Source of the DNA: a gamma proteobacterium symbiont of Ctena orbiculata
GTDB lineage: Bacteria; Pseudomonadota; Gammaproteobacteria; Chromatiales; Chromatiaceae
Length of the DNA stretch: 32,676 bases
Assembly (NCBI GenBank): GCA_003058525.1
Contig: QBVD01000069.1
Span: 1 to 32,676 of the forward strand
Direction: 5' to 3'
The notes beneath the pieces are model-generated. The model saw nothing but the letters and a program-made list of their open reading frames with translations, did no database searches and was not told the origin of the DNA. A program made the translations under genes and the position numbers. Below are positions 1 through 9,513 of this stretch, one piece after another; the stretch's first letter is position 1, and each line of letters opens with the position of its first letter.

Positions 1-377
1 TGCCATTGCCAGGGTCACAAACTGCGACCATCTTGAAGCTGTTCGGAAGGAACGGCCTGTATGGTGCTGTTTTGCAAGGGACTCGAATTCATGTCTCGGT
101 ATCAGTTTCAGAAGTTGTGAAAACACAGTATTATGGTGACTCAAGGCCTGATTTCCTATTTGTTTTTCAATGGTTTGTCGTGAACTCATTGTAACAAAAC
201 AAGCAGGTTTTCAGGCCTTCTTATTTACTCTTTAGCGGGACAGCAGTGAAGGGAAATATAAAGTATTTAAATTAAATACTTTATTTCTCACATCTTTCTT
301 CTAGAATTAAAGCTATTCTAAACGCACACACTGTTGAATCTTATACAGGTCTAGACGCTGAGGCAGGCAGTACAGAA
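1..377. other. Left-edge intergenic region, no gene recognised
   Basis: I see no convincing gene here. A 62-codon open frame at 6-194 has no recognisable domain and no good ribosome binding site. The stretch from about 245 to 325 is AT-rich and holds two inverted repeats described separately. It is probably the upstream control region of the methyltransferase gene that starts near 378. Confidence 0.5.
258..284. promoter_or_regulatory. Perfect 13-bp AT-rich inverted repeat upstream of pcm
   Basis: Two perfect 13-base arms (ATAAAGTATTTAA and its reverse complement) flank one central base. A second, weaker repeat, TAGAAT-n7-ATTCTA, follows at 302-320. The arms are too AT-rich for a rho-independent terminator and no T-run follows. 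A dimeric regulator operator is plausible, but I cannot assign a regulator. Confidence 0.35.
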
Positions 378-1028
378 ATGGGTGATGTTCAAGGTATGCT
401 CTGTGATATTCAGGCGGAGGCGAACTACGCTTGTCGCATGACAGGGCTGGACTGTCTCGATGATCATGTGCTGGCCGCCATGAGCCGAGTACCCAGACAG
501 TGTTTTGTCAAAAAATCCTTTCGCCCCCACGCTTACGATAATAGTCCGCTGCCTATCGGCAAGGGTCAAACCATTTCACAGCCATTCATCGTCGCTTTGA
601 TGACGGACCTGATGGCACCGAATAGAGGCGATAAAATACTTGAGGTGGGTACCGGGTCCGGCTACCAGACCGCCGTTTTGGCGGAATTGGTTGACCATCT
701 CTACAGCATCGAGATCATCCCTGCATTGGCAAAGAAATCTCGACGCCGTCTGGAAAAAGCGGGTTATTCGAACATAAGCTTTCAGGTAAGCGACGGTTAC
801 TACGGTTGGTCGAAAAAGGCACCCTTCGATGCCATCATGGTGACAGCGGCCGTGGAGCATATCCCGCAACCACTGATCGATCAGCTGGCACCGGGAGGAC
901 GCCTTGTGCTGCCGGTGGGAGAGCGCTTCAGCCAGGATCTGATCCTGGTTAAGAAAGATCACACCGGGACCATCAATAAAACCAGGCTGTTACCCGTCTC
1001 CTTCGTGCCGCTTCGCGGAACACGTTGA
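378..1028 (+). CDS. pcm: Protein-L-isoaspartate O-methyltransferase
   Basis: This 216-aa protein matches the usual Pcm length. Pcm transfers a methyl group from S-adenosylmethionine to isoaspartyl residues in aged cytosolic proteins, which starts their repair. The SAM-binding motif I is clear (EVGTGSGYQ from residue 89). Upstream of it is the family's substrate-side segment (SPLPIGKGQTISQP), and the C-terminal part has LAPGGRLVLPVG. The start is uncertain. ATG 378 has only a distant GAGG, while ATG 396 has an AAGG close upstream and would give 210 aa. The gene stands alone; surE and rpoS, frequent Pcm neighbours, are not seen. Confidence 0.92.
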   Translation: MGDVQGMLCDIQAEANYACRMTGLDCLDDHVLAAMSRVPRQCFVKKSFRPHAYDNSPLPIGKGQTISQPFIVALMTDLMAPNRGDKILEVGTGSGYQTAVLAELVDHLYSIEIIPALAKKSRRRLEKAGYSNISFQVSDGYYGWSKKAPFDAIMVTAAVEHIPQPLIDQLAPGGRLVLPVGERFSQDLILVKKDHTGTINKTRLLPVSFVPLRGTR

Positions 1029-1130
1029 TCCACTATCGAGTCCTTCATAATGTTAAGTCTCGCTCTCAAGCTTCCGCGTGTGAGCGAAGATGTCAGCGAA
1101 CAATAGTGCGAGTTGTGGATTCCCACATGA

Positions 1131-1400
1131 GAATCATGGGCAGACTGGAATGACTGGATCGATGAAAGCGATGCGATCTTCTCCAGGCTGCGTGTCTGGT
1201 TAAAGGATAGTGCCGGTATGGATCAACTGGTTACCCTGGGTTCAAGAGGAATGGGGGCCATCTATCTGGGGCATTTCACGACCCCCTTCAGTCTGAAAGA
1301 CGACACTAATCAATCCCAGGGAGTGGTCCGCAGCAGCGGATTCTATCTCAACGAAACCGGGACCACGGGTACCTTGCAGCAGGTCGATTTGGTGATTTGA
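1131..1400 (+). pseudogene. C-terminal fragment of a larger, probably Ca-binding protein
   Basis: Open frame after a TGA at 1128-1130. It reads as a tail without a gene body: an acidic segment (DWIDESDAIFSRLRVW) followed by a Gly/Thr-rich end finishing LQQVDLVI and TGA. From memory, this layout recurs at the C-terminus of large repeat-containing gammaproteobacterial proteins, where the acidic segment resembles a calcium loop. No start codon with a ribosome binding site precedes it. An ATG at 1218 would give only 60 aa and cut the conserved block. I read it as a remnant of a lost gene. The family assignment is from recall and not certain. Confidence 0.45.
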
Positions 1401-1432
1401 TTGACCCCGGTTCATTCGCCAGAGAAGCGGGG

Positions 1433-1462
1433 TTGCAAAGGATATGGGGCAACCTGTATTAT
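1433..1462 (+). promoter_or_regulatory. Candidate sigma-70 promoter for tRNA-Val
   Basis: TTGCAA at 1433-1438 and TATTAT at 1457-1462 are separated by 18 bases. The -10 ends 12 bases before the first tRNA nucleotide, so the 5' leader would be very short. This is a sequence match only. Confidence 0.5.
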
Positions 1463-1474
1463 TCGCCGTCTTGA

Positions 1475-1551
<77 letters not shown>

Positions 1552-1559
1552 ATGAAAAC

Positions 1560-1593
1560 AAGCACTTATGGTTTGCCCTGAGTGCTTTTTTTT
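1560..1593 (+). terminator. Rho-independent terminator after tRNA-Val
   Basis: The stem AAGCACT/AGTGCTT closes a 14-base loop and is followed directly by a run of T, starting 9 bases after the tRNA CCA. On the other strand it is followed by a less regular T-rich stretch, so it might also slow transcription arriving from the minus-strand operon ending at 1675. Confidence 0.8.
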
Positions 1594-1674
1594 ACCTTTT
1601 GCCTAAACGGGATGCAGTGTCAGTTTATACTGCTGATCGTGTTCGAAATGGCGCAGGTGGAGAGTATAGCGGCA

Positions 1675-3750
1675 CTATATCGTCTCTGTGTTTTCAGTCC
1701 GAATCCAGTTACTGAATATCTCATCTGCCGGCAGTGGGCGGCTGTAGAGATAGCCCTGTGCAAGATCGCTGCCGGCCTGTTGTAGAAACCGGGCTTGATG
1801 CGCCTCCTCCACACCTTCGGCGACCGATGCGAGGCCAAGGCTTTTCGACATCGCGATGATGGCCCGTACGATCGCTTCATCATTGACGTCTTTACCGATA
1901 TCCCGCACAAAGGACTGATCGATCTTGAGGTGGTCCAGGGGCAGTAACTTGAGGTAGGCCAGACTCGAGTAACCGGTGCCGAAATCGTCGATTGCAAATT
2001 TGACTCCGAGAGTCCGGAGTTCGCTGAGTACAGTGCGGCTCATTTCAGGATTGCGTATCAACATCGACTCCGTGACCTCGAGTTCCAGCCGTTCAGGCGA
2101 CAGTCCACTGCTGTCCAACTCCTCGGATACCATTGTGATCAGGCCTTCACGGTCGATTTGTTGCACTGATAGATTGACCGATATGCGGGGTACTTTAAAA
2201 CCGTCGCGGTCCCATCTGGCGAGCTGAGAGCATGCTGCACGCAGAACCCACTGACCGATTTCGCCGATGATACCGATCTCTTCGGCGAGTTCGATGAATA
2301 GACCGGGCGCGATCAGGCCCTGTTCCGGATGCTGCCATCGGACAAGTGCCTCAATTCCCTGCAACTGCCGGGTCTCCAGGTTGACGATAGGTTGATAGTG
2401 CAGGATCAGTTCGTTGCGGGCGACGGCGTGACGCAGGTCATTCTCCATCATCAAACGTTCAAGCGCACCCTCGGTCAAGGCCTGGGTGAAAAAACGGTAG
2501 GTATTGCGGCCTTGCTGTTTGGCTTCGTACATCGCCCGGTCGGCATGGCGGATCAGCTTGTCCGAATCGTCGCCGTCATTGGGATAGAGGGTTATGCCGA
2601 TACTTGCAGTCACCACCAGTTCATGTTCACCGATGATCATGGGTCTGGAAAACAGGTCGATCATTTTACGAGCCACCACGGCGGCATGTTGAGCGTCGGT
2701 CTGTTCCTCAAGCAGCAGTACGAACTCATCCCCTCCCAACCGCGCCAGGGTATCGCTGGCGCGGATGATTTGATTCATGCGTTTGCTGACCTCCAGGAGC
2801 ACCTGATCGCCGACGGGATGTCCGAGGGTGTCATTGACTGTCTTGAAGCGGTCCAGATCGAGAAACAGCAAAGCTATGGAAGCTTTTTCACGCCTTGCAT
2901 GCATCAGGGCGTGATCGAAACGCTCTCGGAACAGGGCACGGTTGGGTAACCGGGTCAGGGCATCGTGGTGGGCGAGAAAGTTGATTTGATCCTGCGCCTC
3001 CTTGATCTGGCTGATATCTGTGAAAACACCAACATAGTGCGTTGTCTCCTCGTTACCGTCTTTTACAGCACTGATGGTGAGCCATTCCGGGTAGGCATCA
3101 CCGTTTTTGCGTCGATTCCAGATCTCTCCACGCCAATGGCCGGTTAATAAGAGGGTGTCCCACATCTCTTTGTAAAAGGAGTCTGGATGATGGCCCGACT
3201 TCAGCACCCGGGGATTCTGTCCCAGTACCTCTTCATGAGAATAACCGGTGATGGCCTCAAAGGCGGGATTTGTGGAGACGATGTTTCCACTTGCGTCGGT
3301 GACTGTGATCCCTTCTGCGGTGTTCTGAAAGGCCCGATCTGCAAGACGGAGTTTTTCCTCTGCGATCCGGTGCGCCTTTCTCAGCTGTTTTTCGACCAGA
3401 ACGCGTCTTACCGCCTCCCCCAGTCTTGCCGGGCGGTCTTTCAAGACATAATCGTTGGCGCCCTGCCGCAGGGCATCGACGGCCGCCTCTTCACCTATGC
3501 CGCCGGAGACGATGATGAAAGGAATGTCGAGATTCTGTTGCCGCAGCAGAGAGAGGGCCCGTTGTCCACTGAATTGAGGCAGGTGCCAATCGCATAGTAT
3601 AAGGTCCGGTGATTGTTCAAGGGCCTCCAGATAGGCGGTTTCCCTCTGCACACGGGTGTAGTCCAGGTCGAATCCCTCATCCCTGAGCCGTAAAGCCATC
3701 AACTCGGCATCGTTGGGCAGGTCCTCGACAATGAGTATGTTAAGTGACAT
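1675..3750 (-). CDS. REC-PAS-GGDEF-EAL response regulator
   Basis: This 691-aa cytosolic protein probably makes and/or degrades c-di-GMP under phosphorylation control. Residues 1-120 are a receiver domain with acidic pair E9/D10 and phospho-acceptor D54 (LILCDWHLP). A PAS domain covers about 135-255. The GGDEF domain has an intact RLGGDEF near residue 337 and an RxxD inhibitory site (RASD) five residues upstream. The EAL domain keeps EAL (about residue 467), NLSVQQ, EVTES and DDFGTGYSS (about 588). Both catalytic domains therefore look active and the net activity cannot be read from sequence. It starts 7 bases after the single-domain regulator gene, so the two are almost certainly co-transcribed, with the large kinase upstream. 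Confidence 0.93.
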   Translation of the reverse strand: MSLNILIVEDLPNDAELMALRLRDEGFDLDYTRVQRETAYLEALEQSPDLILCDWHLPQFSGQRALSLLRQQNLDIPFIIVSGGIGEEAAVDALRQGANDYVLKDRPARLGEAVRRVLVEKQLRKAHRIAEEKLRLADRAFQNTAEGITVTDASGNIVSTNPAFEAITGYSHEEVLGQNPRVLKSGHHPDSFYKEMWDTLLLTGHWRGEIWNRRKNGDAYPEWLTISAVKDGNEETTHYVGVFTDISQIKEAQDQINFLAHHDALTRLPNRALFRERFDHALMHARREKASIALLFLDLDRFKTVNDTLGHPVGDQVLLEVSKRMNQIIRASDTLARLGGDEFVLLLEEQTDAQHAAVVARKMIDLFSRPMIIGEHELVVTASIGITLYPNDGDDSDKLIRHADRAMYEAKQQGRNTYRFFTQALTEGALERLMMENDLRHAVARNELILHYQPIVNLETRQLQGIEALVRWQHPEQGLIAPGLFIELAEEIGIIGEIGQWVLRAACSQLARWDRDGFKVPRISVNLSVQQIDREGLITMVSEELDSSGLSPERLELEVTESMLIRNPEMSRTVLSELRTLGVKFAIDDFGTGYSSLAYLKLLPLDHLKIDQSFVRDIGKDVNDEAIVRAIIAMSKSLGLASVAEGVEEAHQARFLQQAGSDLAQGYLYSRPLPADEIFSNWIRTENTETI

Positions 3751-3757
3751 GTTGGGA

Positions 3758-4216
3758 TCAGGCGGAATCGTCTGCGGTCATTGGCGCCCCGACATTGAGT
3801 GTCAGCCAATAGTCTTCGATCTGACGGACCACCTCGACGAACCCTGTGAAGGCGACAGGCTTGACCAGGTAGGAGTTGGCGCCGATATCGTAGGAAAGCG
3901 CTCGGTCTCCCTCTTCCTTTGAGGAGGTGAGAATGACTACCGGTATGCGTTTGATCAGGGGTGTCCCCTTGATACGCTGCAATACCTCGAAACCGTCCAC
4001 ACCCGGCATCTTAAGATCGAGCAGTATCAGGTCGGGAAGAGGATGCTTGGTACGGTCAGCGAAGTGCTCGTTGCCAAACAGGTAGTCCAGCGCCTGCTGA
4101 CCGCTGTAGGAGACCTCAATACGATTGGAAAGGCGCGCTTCCTTGAACGCATCAAGGGTCAGTTCAACATCCATCCGGCTGTCGTCAACCAGTAAGATTA
4201 CGGCGGGTTTGCTCAT
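3758..4216 (-). CDS. Single-domain response regulator, Rcp1-like
   Basis: This 152-aa protein consists of a receiver domain only. It has the acidic pair D11/D12, phospho-acceptor D67 (LILLDLKMPG), the Thr/Ser switch in VILTSS and the conserved Lys in LVKP. The long insertion before the acceptor (YLFGNEHFADRTKHPLPD) is typical of the Rcp1 group, which partners phytochrome-like kinases. With no output domain it should act as a phosphorelay intermediate or through protein-protein contact. It lies between the kinase gene (97-bp gap) and the REC-PAS-GGDEF-EAL gene (7-bp gap), so it may shuttle phosphate between them. That role is inferred from position. Confidence 0.92.
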   Translation of the reverse strand: MSKPAVILLVDDSRMDVELTLDAFKEARLSNRIEVSYSGQQALDYLFGNEHFADRTKHPLPDLILLDLKMPGVDGFEVLQRIKGTPLIKRIPVVILTSSKEEGDRALSYDIGANSYLVKPVAFTGFVEVVRQIEDYWLTLNVGAPMTADDSA

Positions 4217-4313
4217 GGTCCTCGGCCTTTATTGTTTTCCTGGTCTACAGGATAGGTTGCGACAATTGTACTTAATCTGTCAACAAACTGGTTTCCTAAA
4301 ATCTGATGCAGGA

Positions 4314-7300
4314 TTAATGGATCTCAGCTACAGGCAATACGATGGTGAATTTACTACCGGCTCCGATGGATGATTCCACCCTGACCTCGCCGTTCATCAT
4401 ACGCGCGGCCTTGGCCACGATGGCCAGACCGACTCCGGTGCCCGGGTATTCATCCTGACTGTGCAGGCGTTGAAAAACCTGGAAGATCTTCTGATGGTAT
4501 TCAGGCGCGATACCGATGCCATTATCCTCGATCGTGATGAAAACCCGGTTATCGTCACGTTTCGAAGCGATGCGTATGACCGGTGCGATATCCGGTTTAT
4601 GGTAGATCAGGGCGTTGTCGATCAGGTTGCTGAATTGTTGTCCGATCAGTGTGGCATCCCCCAAGGGTGTGGCAAGGGGTTTTTCGATGATCAACTTGGC
4701 GTGGCAGTTTTCGATTCGTTCACTGAAAGTGACCTGCAGTCCATCGATGATGGGCGCCAGCTCTATCGGTCGCATCTGCAACGTGCCACTTCCGGTGCGA
4801 GAGTATTGCAACAGGTCATCGATCAGATCGCCCATATGGCTGCCTGCCTGGAGGACGTTTTCCAGATAATGGCGCCCCTCTTCGTTGAGGGAATCGGCAT
4901 GACGGTTGACCAGGATATGGGCGAAACCGGTTACCGCCCGCAGGGGTGCCCGCAGGTCGTGTGAAACGGAGTAGACGAATGATTCCAGTTCCTTGACGGC
5001 CGATTCCAGTTCGCCGGTACGTTCGACCACGCGCGCTTCCAGCTCGTTATTCAGTCGGCTGACCTTGATTTCCGCCTGCTTGCGTTCGGTGATGTCCTGA
5101 CCGATGGATTGATAGGATAGGATCTCGCCCTGAGGCGTGAACAGGGCGCGGTTGGTCCAGCGTTGCCAGCGTGTTTCCCCTGACTTTGTGATGACTTGAT
5201 GTTCGTATGACTGTGTTGGTGTAATGGGTGTCAAGGCTCTGATATGGCTCATGACCGTCTCTCTGTCCTGAGCCGGGACCAAGTTGGTGAACTTGCTGCC
5301 GATCAGTGCATCGGCACTTTTTTCAAAGTAGTCGCAGTAAGCCTGGTTGGCGAAAGTGATTTCGCCATCCGGTAGAAAGCTACAGATCAGAACCGGCGTA
5401 TCCTCCACCACGGCGCGGTAGCGTTCTTCGCTCTCACGCAAGGCTTTCATGGTCTCAATCCTGTCCGTGATGTCCCGGCCCACACCGATGATGGCGGCCA
5501 CATTCCCATCTTTGTCGAGCACAGCGGTATCCATCCACCCCAGCCAGCGCCATCCGGAACTCGTCATGGCGCGCTGTTCGAGGTAGGCGGTGTAGGGGGG
5601 GTGATAGAGTTGTTGCATCGCTTCAAGCGTCTTTGCCTGATCGTCCTTATGCACCAATGGCATGAACTTGTTACCCAATAGTTCCTCTTCACTTGTTCCA
5701 ACCATTTTACAGTAAGAAGGGCTGACGAAATCGAATCGCCCCTCCGGATCGACTTTTACCACCAGGTCGGTCTGGTTCTCCACCAGAAGGCGATATTTCT
5801 CCTCGCTCTCAAGTAAGGCGTTTTCAGCCAGCTTTCGGTCGGTAACATCGTTAAAGATCGTGACGATTTCCCCACCGGGCAGACGGTAGACATATTTTTC
5901 CACCCACAGTTGCAGACGCTCATCCTGGTAGCTGTCGATTGGAAAGTACTCCGCCTCACCGCTCTGCCAGACACGCCTGAATACCGCCAGCAATCCTAGC
6001 ATATCGATACCCGGGAACACCTCGGTTACCCGTTTGCCAATCACATCGGTGCGGCTGTTTTTGCCGATACGTTCACCCGATTTGTTGTACTCCCGGAAGA
6101 CAAAATCATTGCCGTCATCCACCGCTTCGTAGACCGCAACCCCATCACTCATGTTGTCCACCAGTTCACGGTAGCGGGATTCGCTTGCGGCCAGCGCCGT
6201 TAGGCTCCGTCGTCGTTGCACGATGTGCCAGATCTCATTGGCGATCAGTTGTATCGTCTCTACATCGAGCTCCGTGTAACTGTTCTGTTTATTACCGACC
6301 CCGGCCAGCATGACCACACGATCGTTCTCAATCACGGGTAGGCTGATGAGACGGGTGAGAATGGCATGACCGTCGGGGAGTCCGTGTTTTACCGATGTTC
6401 CCTGATAATCATTGAAAACGACCGGCTTGCGCTGGCGGAATGAGTCGGCCCAGATACCCGCATCCTTGATCGGGTAGTGTTTGTCATGGAGCGCCTGGCA
6501 ATACTCCTCCTGGGTGCGTTTTGACCAGGTCACCAGTTCGATACTCTCCTGATCCTGATTGACGAAGTGAATGAAGGAGATCCGGCTGTTGGTCAATTCC
6601 TCGGTCAGCGCCAGGCCATGTTGCAAAAATTCGGAATCATCAAGTTTTTGGGCTACTTGCGGTAGTTCCAACAAAGCAGAGGCGCGCCGAGCCTGGATCT
6701 CCATGTACCTTTCATGCTGTTTCCTTGCGGTAATATCGTGTAGAACGCAGTGGGTCTGCTTGAATGCACCATGAGCATCGTGACCGGTACGTCCATCAAC
6801 GGAAACAGTGACGATATGGCCGTCACGATGGATAAAATCGTACTCCTTGCCCATCACCTTGCCATCAGCCAGAAAACCACCGAAGCGCTGTTCCAATAGT
6901 GGGTGTTGCTCGGCTACTATGAAATCGGAGATGTGCCTGCCAATGACTTGATCGCGGTCATCGGTGTTAAAACCGAGTAACTCCAACCATGCTGGATTGA
7001 CATCGAGGATAGTGCCATTCTCATCCAAGGACTCGTAGGCTACCGGCGCATTCTCGTAAAACAGACGGAAGTGCTCCATGCTCTCCCGTAACGCCTCTTC
7101 GGTTTTATGCAGGGATGTAATATCCCGACCGATTCCAAGCACACCAATCAACCCACCTGAATCGGCATATACTGGGGTTTTCGTGGTCAACAAAAGGGCT
7201 TTATGGCCATCGTCGGCAAATGTGATCCATTCTTTATTGGATACAGACTCACCTGCTTCGAGGGCAATTTGATCTTTGGCGCGGAAGAAGTCCGCCAGTT

Positions 7301-9035
7301 CCCGATCTACAAAGTCATAGTCGGTTTTTCCCTGAATTTCAGATTCAATGGCACCGAAAAAACGTTCAAATGTTTGATTGCATGAAAGGTAGGCGCCATC
7401 CGGATCTTTCAGCCAAATCAGGTCGGGCAAGGTTTGGAACAGGGTGCGAAGACGACCCTCTTTCGCGCGCAGCTCCTCCTCCATGTTATGCATAACGGTG
7501 ATGTCCCGCGACACCCCAAAGACACCGATGATCTCTCCATTCTCATCCTTCAACGGTCCCTTGGTCGCAAGAAAGGTGATCCGGCCCAGGTCGGTATCCA
7601 GGTGTTCGTGAAAGGTCGTCACCTCATCTCGCTCCACCAGCATGCGGTCGTTTGCCATGATCATTTCCACCTGATCCGGCGGAAACAGCAGTCTGTCATC
7701 CTGGCCAAGCACCTGATCTTTCGTTTTCCCGGTGAATAGCTCAGCCTGCCTGTTGAAGAAGAGGTAGCGTCCCTGCAGATCCTTGGCGAAAATGGCATCT
7801 GTGGATGAATCAGCGATGGTCGATAGAAGATTCAGCGCCTGGATCCGTTCAGCCTGAGCCTGGTGGATGGCGGCGGCCACTGCGAGCTGTTGACGCTGTC
7901 GAAGCAGATAGATGCCGAAAACACCGATGAAAAGGGCCATAAATCCACTCAGTCCCATCCAGATGGCATCATGCAGGGCTTCTTCATAGACTTCGGACCA
8001 ATCCATCTTCGCCAATAGGAACCAATCCGTGGCAGGTATGTTGCGCCCCACGCCGAATACGGATTCATGCCGGTAGTCCTTACCCTCGACAACATGGGCC
8101 ATGCCCAGCTCCCCCCGCGCCAGCTGGGCGGCTAACAGTTGCCTGTCAGCGAGGGGCCAGCGGAGTTGCATCGAGGCATCGGAGGCATGTCTTAGATTAT
8201 TGAGAAATTCCAGCTCTGCCCCGTCCCGGCGGAACAGTACCACCTCTCCGCTATTGCTTGGTAGCGGCCAATCGCTGGCTGTGGAGAGTAGGGTGTCTGT
8301 AGGGTCCACATGCAGGACTAAAATAAACTCTGTCGCCAGATGCTCATCCTGGTAAGGTATGATGAAATCCAGATGCGGCACGCCATGGCTATCCCTATAG
8401 GGTCCGAGCTTTTCCACATTACCGGATTTCGCCAGGCGCAAAATCAAACCGAATCTTTTTCTATCGATCTGAGTGTGAAGCCCATCGCTCTGCCAAAGAA
8501 GTGTTCCGGTGTCATCCAATAGATCGACGCCCTCGAAATGGCCGATATTTTTTATTGCCTTAAGTTGCTCGACCAAATGATCAAAGGCCGCCTGATCGTT
8601 GTTCTGTCGCCAGCTTTTGAAAGCGATGGGGATGGCCTGGTTGTATCGCACGAAATTGGAATCCTGCCAGCGTTCCTGCAACCAATCATCAACAAGCTCG
8701 ACTTTCAGGTCTGAGATAGCTTGCAATCGACTGATTTCAGATGATTTTTTGTTCTGTATGGTTGAATAGGCCAGGATTAGTGTCAGGGGGACAACAATGA
8801 GTGCCAGCAGAAGAGTCGGAAGCCAGACAGAGCGTATTCCTTCCACCGGGTCCTGGTTGTGATTGATTTCGTCGCGCTGCAGGCGTTGGATCAGCCAGTA
8901 CAGCAGGATCGAGGTCAATATGATAAACAACCAGCCTTTAAGGGTGCTGGCGAGCGCCATCTGGCTCTGCGAGTCGGTTATCTGTTCAATCAGCCTATCG
9001 GACCACAGCATAGATAAACACAATAGTGAGTGCAT
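4314..9035 (-). CDS. Large membrane sensor histidine kinase (6 PAS, 1 GAF)
   Basis: This 1573-aa inner-membrane kinase has hydrophobic segments near residues 33-50 and 68-92, a periplasmic sensor region to about 350, and a third membrane span near 360-382. Cytosolic domains follow in order: PAS at about 405, 535 and 660, GAF at 790-940, and PAS at 955, 1080 and 1210. A coiled segment then leads to the phospho-acceptor box [11 protein letters not shown] near 1362, and to the ATPase domain with its N box near 1471 and GTGVGLAIV near 1535. There is no receiver domain, so it is not hybrid. The kinase core resembles phytochrome-type kinases, which fits the Rcp1-like gene downstream. The N-terminus is suspect: an ATG at 9057 in another frame encodes a membrane-like segment that could be the original start (see findings). 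Neither start has a good ribosome binding site. Confidence 0.93.
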   Translation of the reverse strand: MHSLLCLSMLWSDRLIEQITDSQSQMALASTLKGWLFIILTSILLYWLIQRLQRDEINHNQDPVEGIRSVWLPTLLLALIVVPLTLILAYSTIQNKKSSEISRLQAISDLKVELVDDWLQERWQDSNFVRYNQAIPIAFKSWRQNNDQAAFDHLVEQLKAIKNIGHFEGVDLLDDTGTLLWQSDGLHTQIDRKRFGLILRLAKSGNVEKLGPYRDSHGVPHLDFIIPYQDEHLATEFILVLHVDPTDTLLSTASDWPLPSNSGEVVLFRRDGAELEFLNNLRHASDASMQLRWPLADRQLLAAQLARGELGMAHVVEGKDYRHESVFGVGRNIPATDWFLLAKMDWSEVYEEALHDAIWMGLSGFMALFIGVFGIYLLRQRQQLAVAAAIHQAQAERIQALNLLSTIADSSTDAIFAKDLQGRYLFFNRQAELFTGKTKDQVLGQDDRLLFPPDQVEMIMANDRMLVERDEVTTFHEHLDTDLGRITFLATKGPLKDENGEIIGVFGVSRDITVMHNMEEELRAKEGRLRTLFQTLPDLIWLKDPDGAYLSCNQTFERFFGAIESEIQGKTDYDFVDRELADFFRAKDQIALEAGESVSNKEWITFADDGHKALLLTTKTPVYADSGGLIGVLGIGRDITSLHKTEEALRESMEHFRLFYENAPVAYESLDENGTILDVNPAWLELLGFNTDDRDQVIGRHISDFIVAEQHPLLEQRFGGFLADGKVMGKEYDFIHRDGHIVTVSVDGRTGHDAHGAFKQTHCVLHDITARKQHERYMEIQARRASALLELPQVAQKLDDSEFLQHGLALTEELTNSRISFIHFVNQDQESIELVTWSKRTQEEYCQALHDKHYPIKDAGIWADSFRQRKPVVFNDYQGTSVKHGLPDGHAILTRLISLPVIENDRVVMLAGVGNKQNSYTELDVETIQLIANEIWHIVQRRRSLTALAASESRYRELVDNMSDGVAVYEAVDDGNDFVFREYNKSGERIGKNSRTDVIGKRVTEVFPGIDMLGLLAVFRRVWQSGEAEYFPIDSYQDERLQLWVEKYVYRLPGGEIVTIFNDVTDRKLAENALLESEEKYRLLVENQTDLVVKVDPEGRFDFVSPSYCKMVGTSEEELLGNKFMPLVHKDDQAKTLEAMQQLYHPPYTAYLEQRAMTSSGWRWLGWMDTAVLDKDGNVAAIIGVGRDITDRIETMKALRESEERYRAVVEDTPVLICSFLPDGEITFANQAYCDYFEKSADALIGSKFTNLVPAQDRETVMSHIRALTPITPTQSYEHQVITKSGETRWQRWTNRALFTPQGEILSYQSIGQDITERKQAEIKVSRLNNELEARVVERTGELESAVKELESFVYSVSHDLRAPLRAVTGFAHILVNRHADSLNEEGRHYLENVLQAGSHMGDLIDDLLQYSRTGSGTLQMRPIELAPIIDGLQVTFSERIENCHAKLIIEKPLATPLGDATLIGQQFSNLIDNALIYHKPDIAPVIRIASKRDDNRVFITIEDNGIGIAPEYHQKIFQVFQRLHSQDEYPGTGVGLAIVAKAARMMNGEVRVESSIGAGSKFTIVLPVAEIH

Positions 9036-9057
9036 GCTGTGTGGGGCGTCTTTTCAT

Positions 9058-9513
9058 GCGAAGGGTGAAATCACGTTGTTATAGGACGGGCCCGAATGAT
9101 TGATGAAACATCGCTTACCTCATCTTCATGGTAGCTATTGGGATCAAAATTTGAAGTATGCCCGGGGCATTCTGCGGCAATAACGGCAGGGTTAAGACCC
9201 GCAACAGGATAAACATTGACCTATGTCATGAAGGGCTGGTGAAAATCAGTTGCAGGCTACCCTTTGGGATTCGGGGAAAATCCATCGATTGGAAGGGGTA
9301 GATAGGCTTTGTGTCTGTTGTAAGCTCGGATTTTATTCGAATGTTACCGACCGGGACAGGTCAACACAGTCAGAACTCTGACTCGAAATTGATTGACATG
9401 GAATGACATTTTAAACCCGATCTACTGACTGGGGTCAGTGCATTTACAGAACGAGGAATTCTTTTCGAAATTATCGATTATTATTGAAATCGATAGCAAT
9501 TGGATATAAGACG
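9058..9513. other. Intergenic region between divergent signalling genes
   Basis: About 455 bases with no credible gene separate the kinase operon (minus) from the HTH-receiver gene (plus), so both promoters should lie here. I found no strong sigma-70 pair; the TTGACA at 9393-9398 has no good -10. The right half is rich in palindromes, listed separately, and carries ATCGAT twice (9473-9478 and 9489-9494). I see no riboswitch fold that I recognise. Confidence 0.5.
9368..9439. promoter_or_regulatory. Two related short palindromes upstream of HTH-receiver gene
   Basis: At 9368-9383, AGTCAGA and its complement TCTGACT flank two bases. At 9424-9439, ACTGAC and GTCAGT flank TGGG. The two elements are 56 bases apart, start to start, and use the same half-site word in opposite orientations (CAGTC/GACTG type). 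They lie 75-145 bases before the gene. This would suit binding sites for a dimeric regulator, possibly the MerR-type product itself. That is inference. Confidence 0.35.

Noticed and set aside
6-194. 62-codon open frame at the left edge
   Set aside because: No domain, no ribosome binding site, and unremarkable composition.
2329-2949. Plus-strand open frame of 206 codons
   Set aside because: Antisense to the GGDEF-EAL coding region, with no recognisable domain or ribosome binding site.
4314-9035. Hybrid histidine kinase
   Set aside because: The protein ends with the ATPase domain. There is no receiver or Hpt domain.
9230-9260. Sigma-54-like GG...GC promoter
   Set aside because: The GG and GC are 12 bases apart here (10 is required), so the spacing excludes it.
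9120-9300. c-di-GMP riboswitch before the signalling genes
   Set aside because: I looked for the GEMM-I conserved core and tetraloop-receptor pattern and did not find it.
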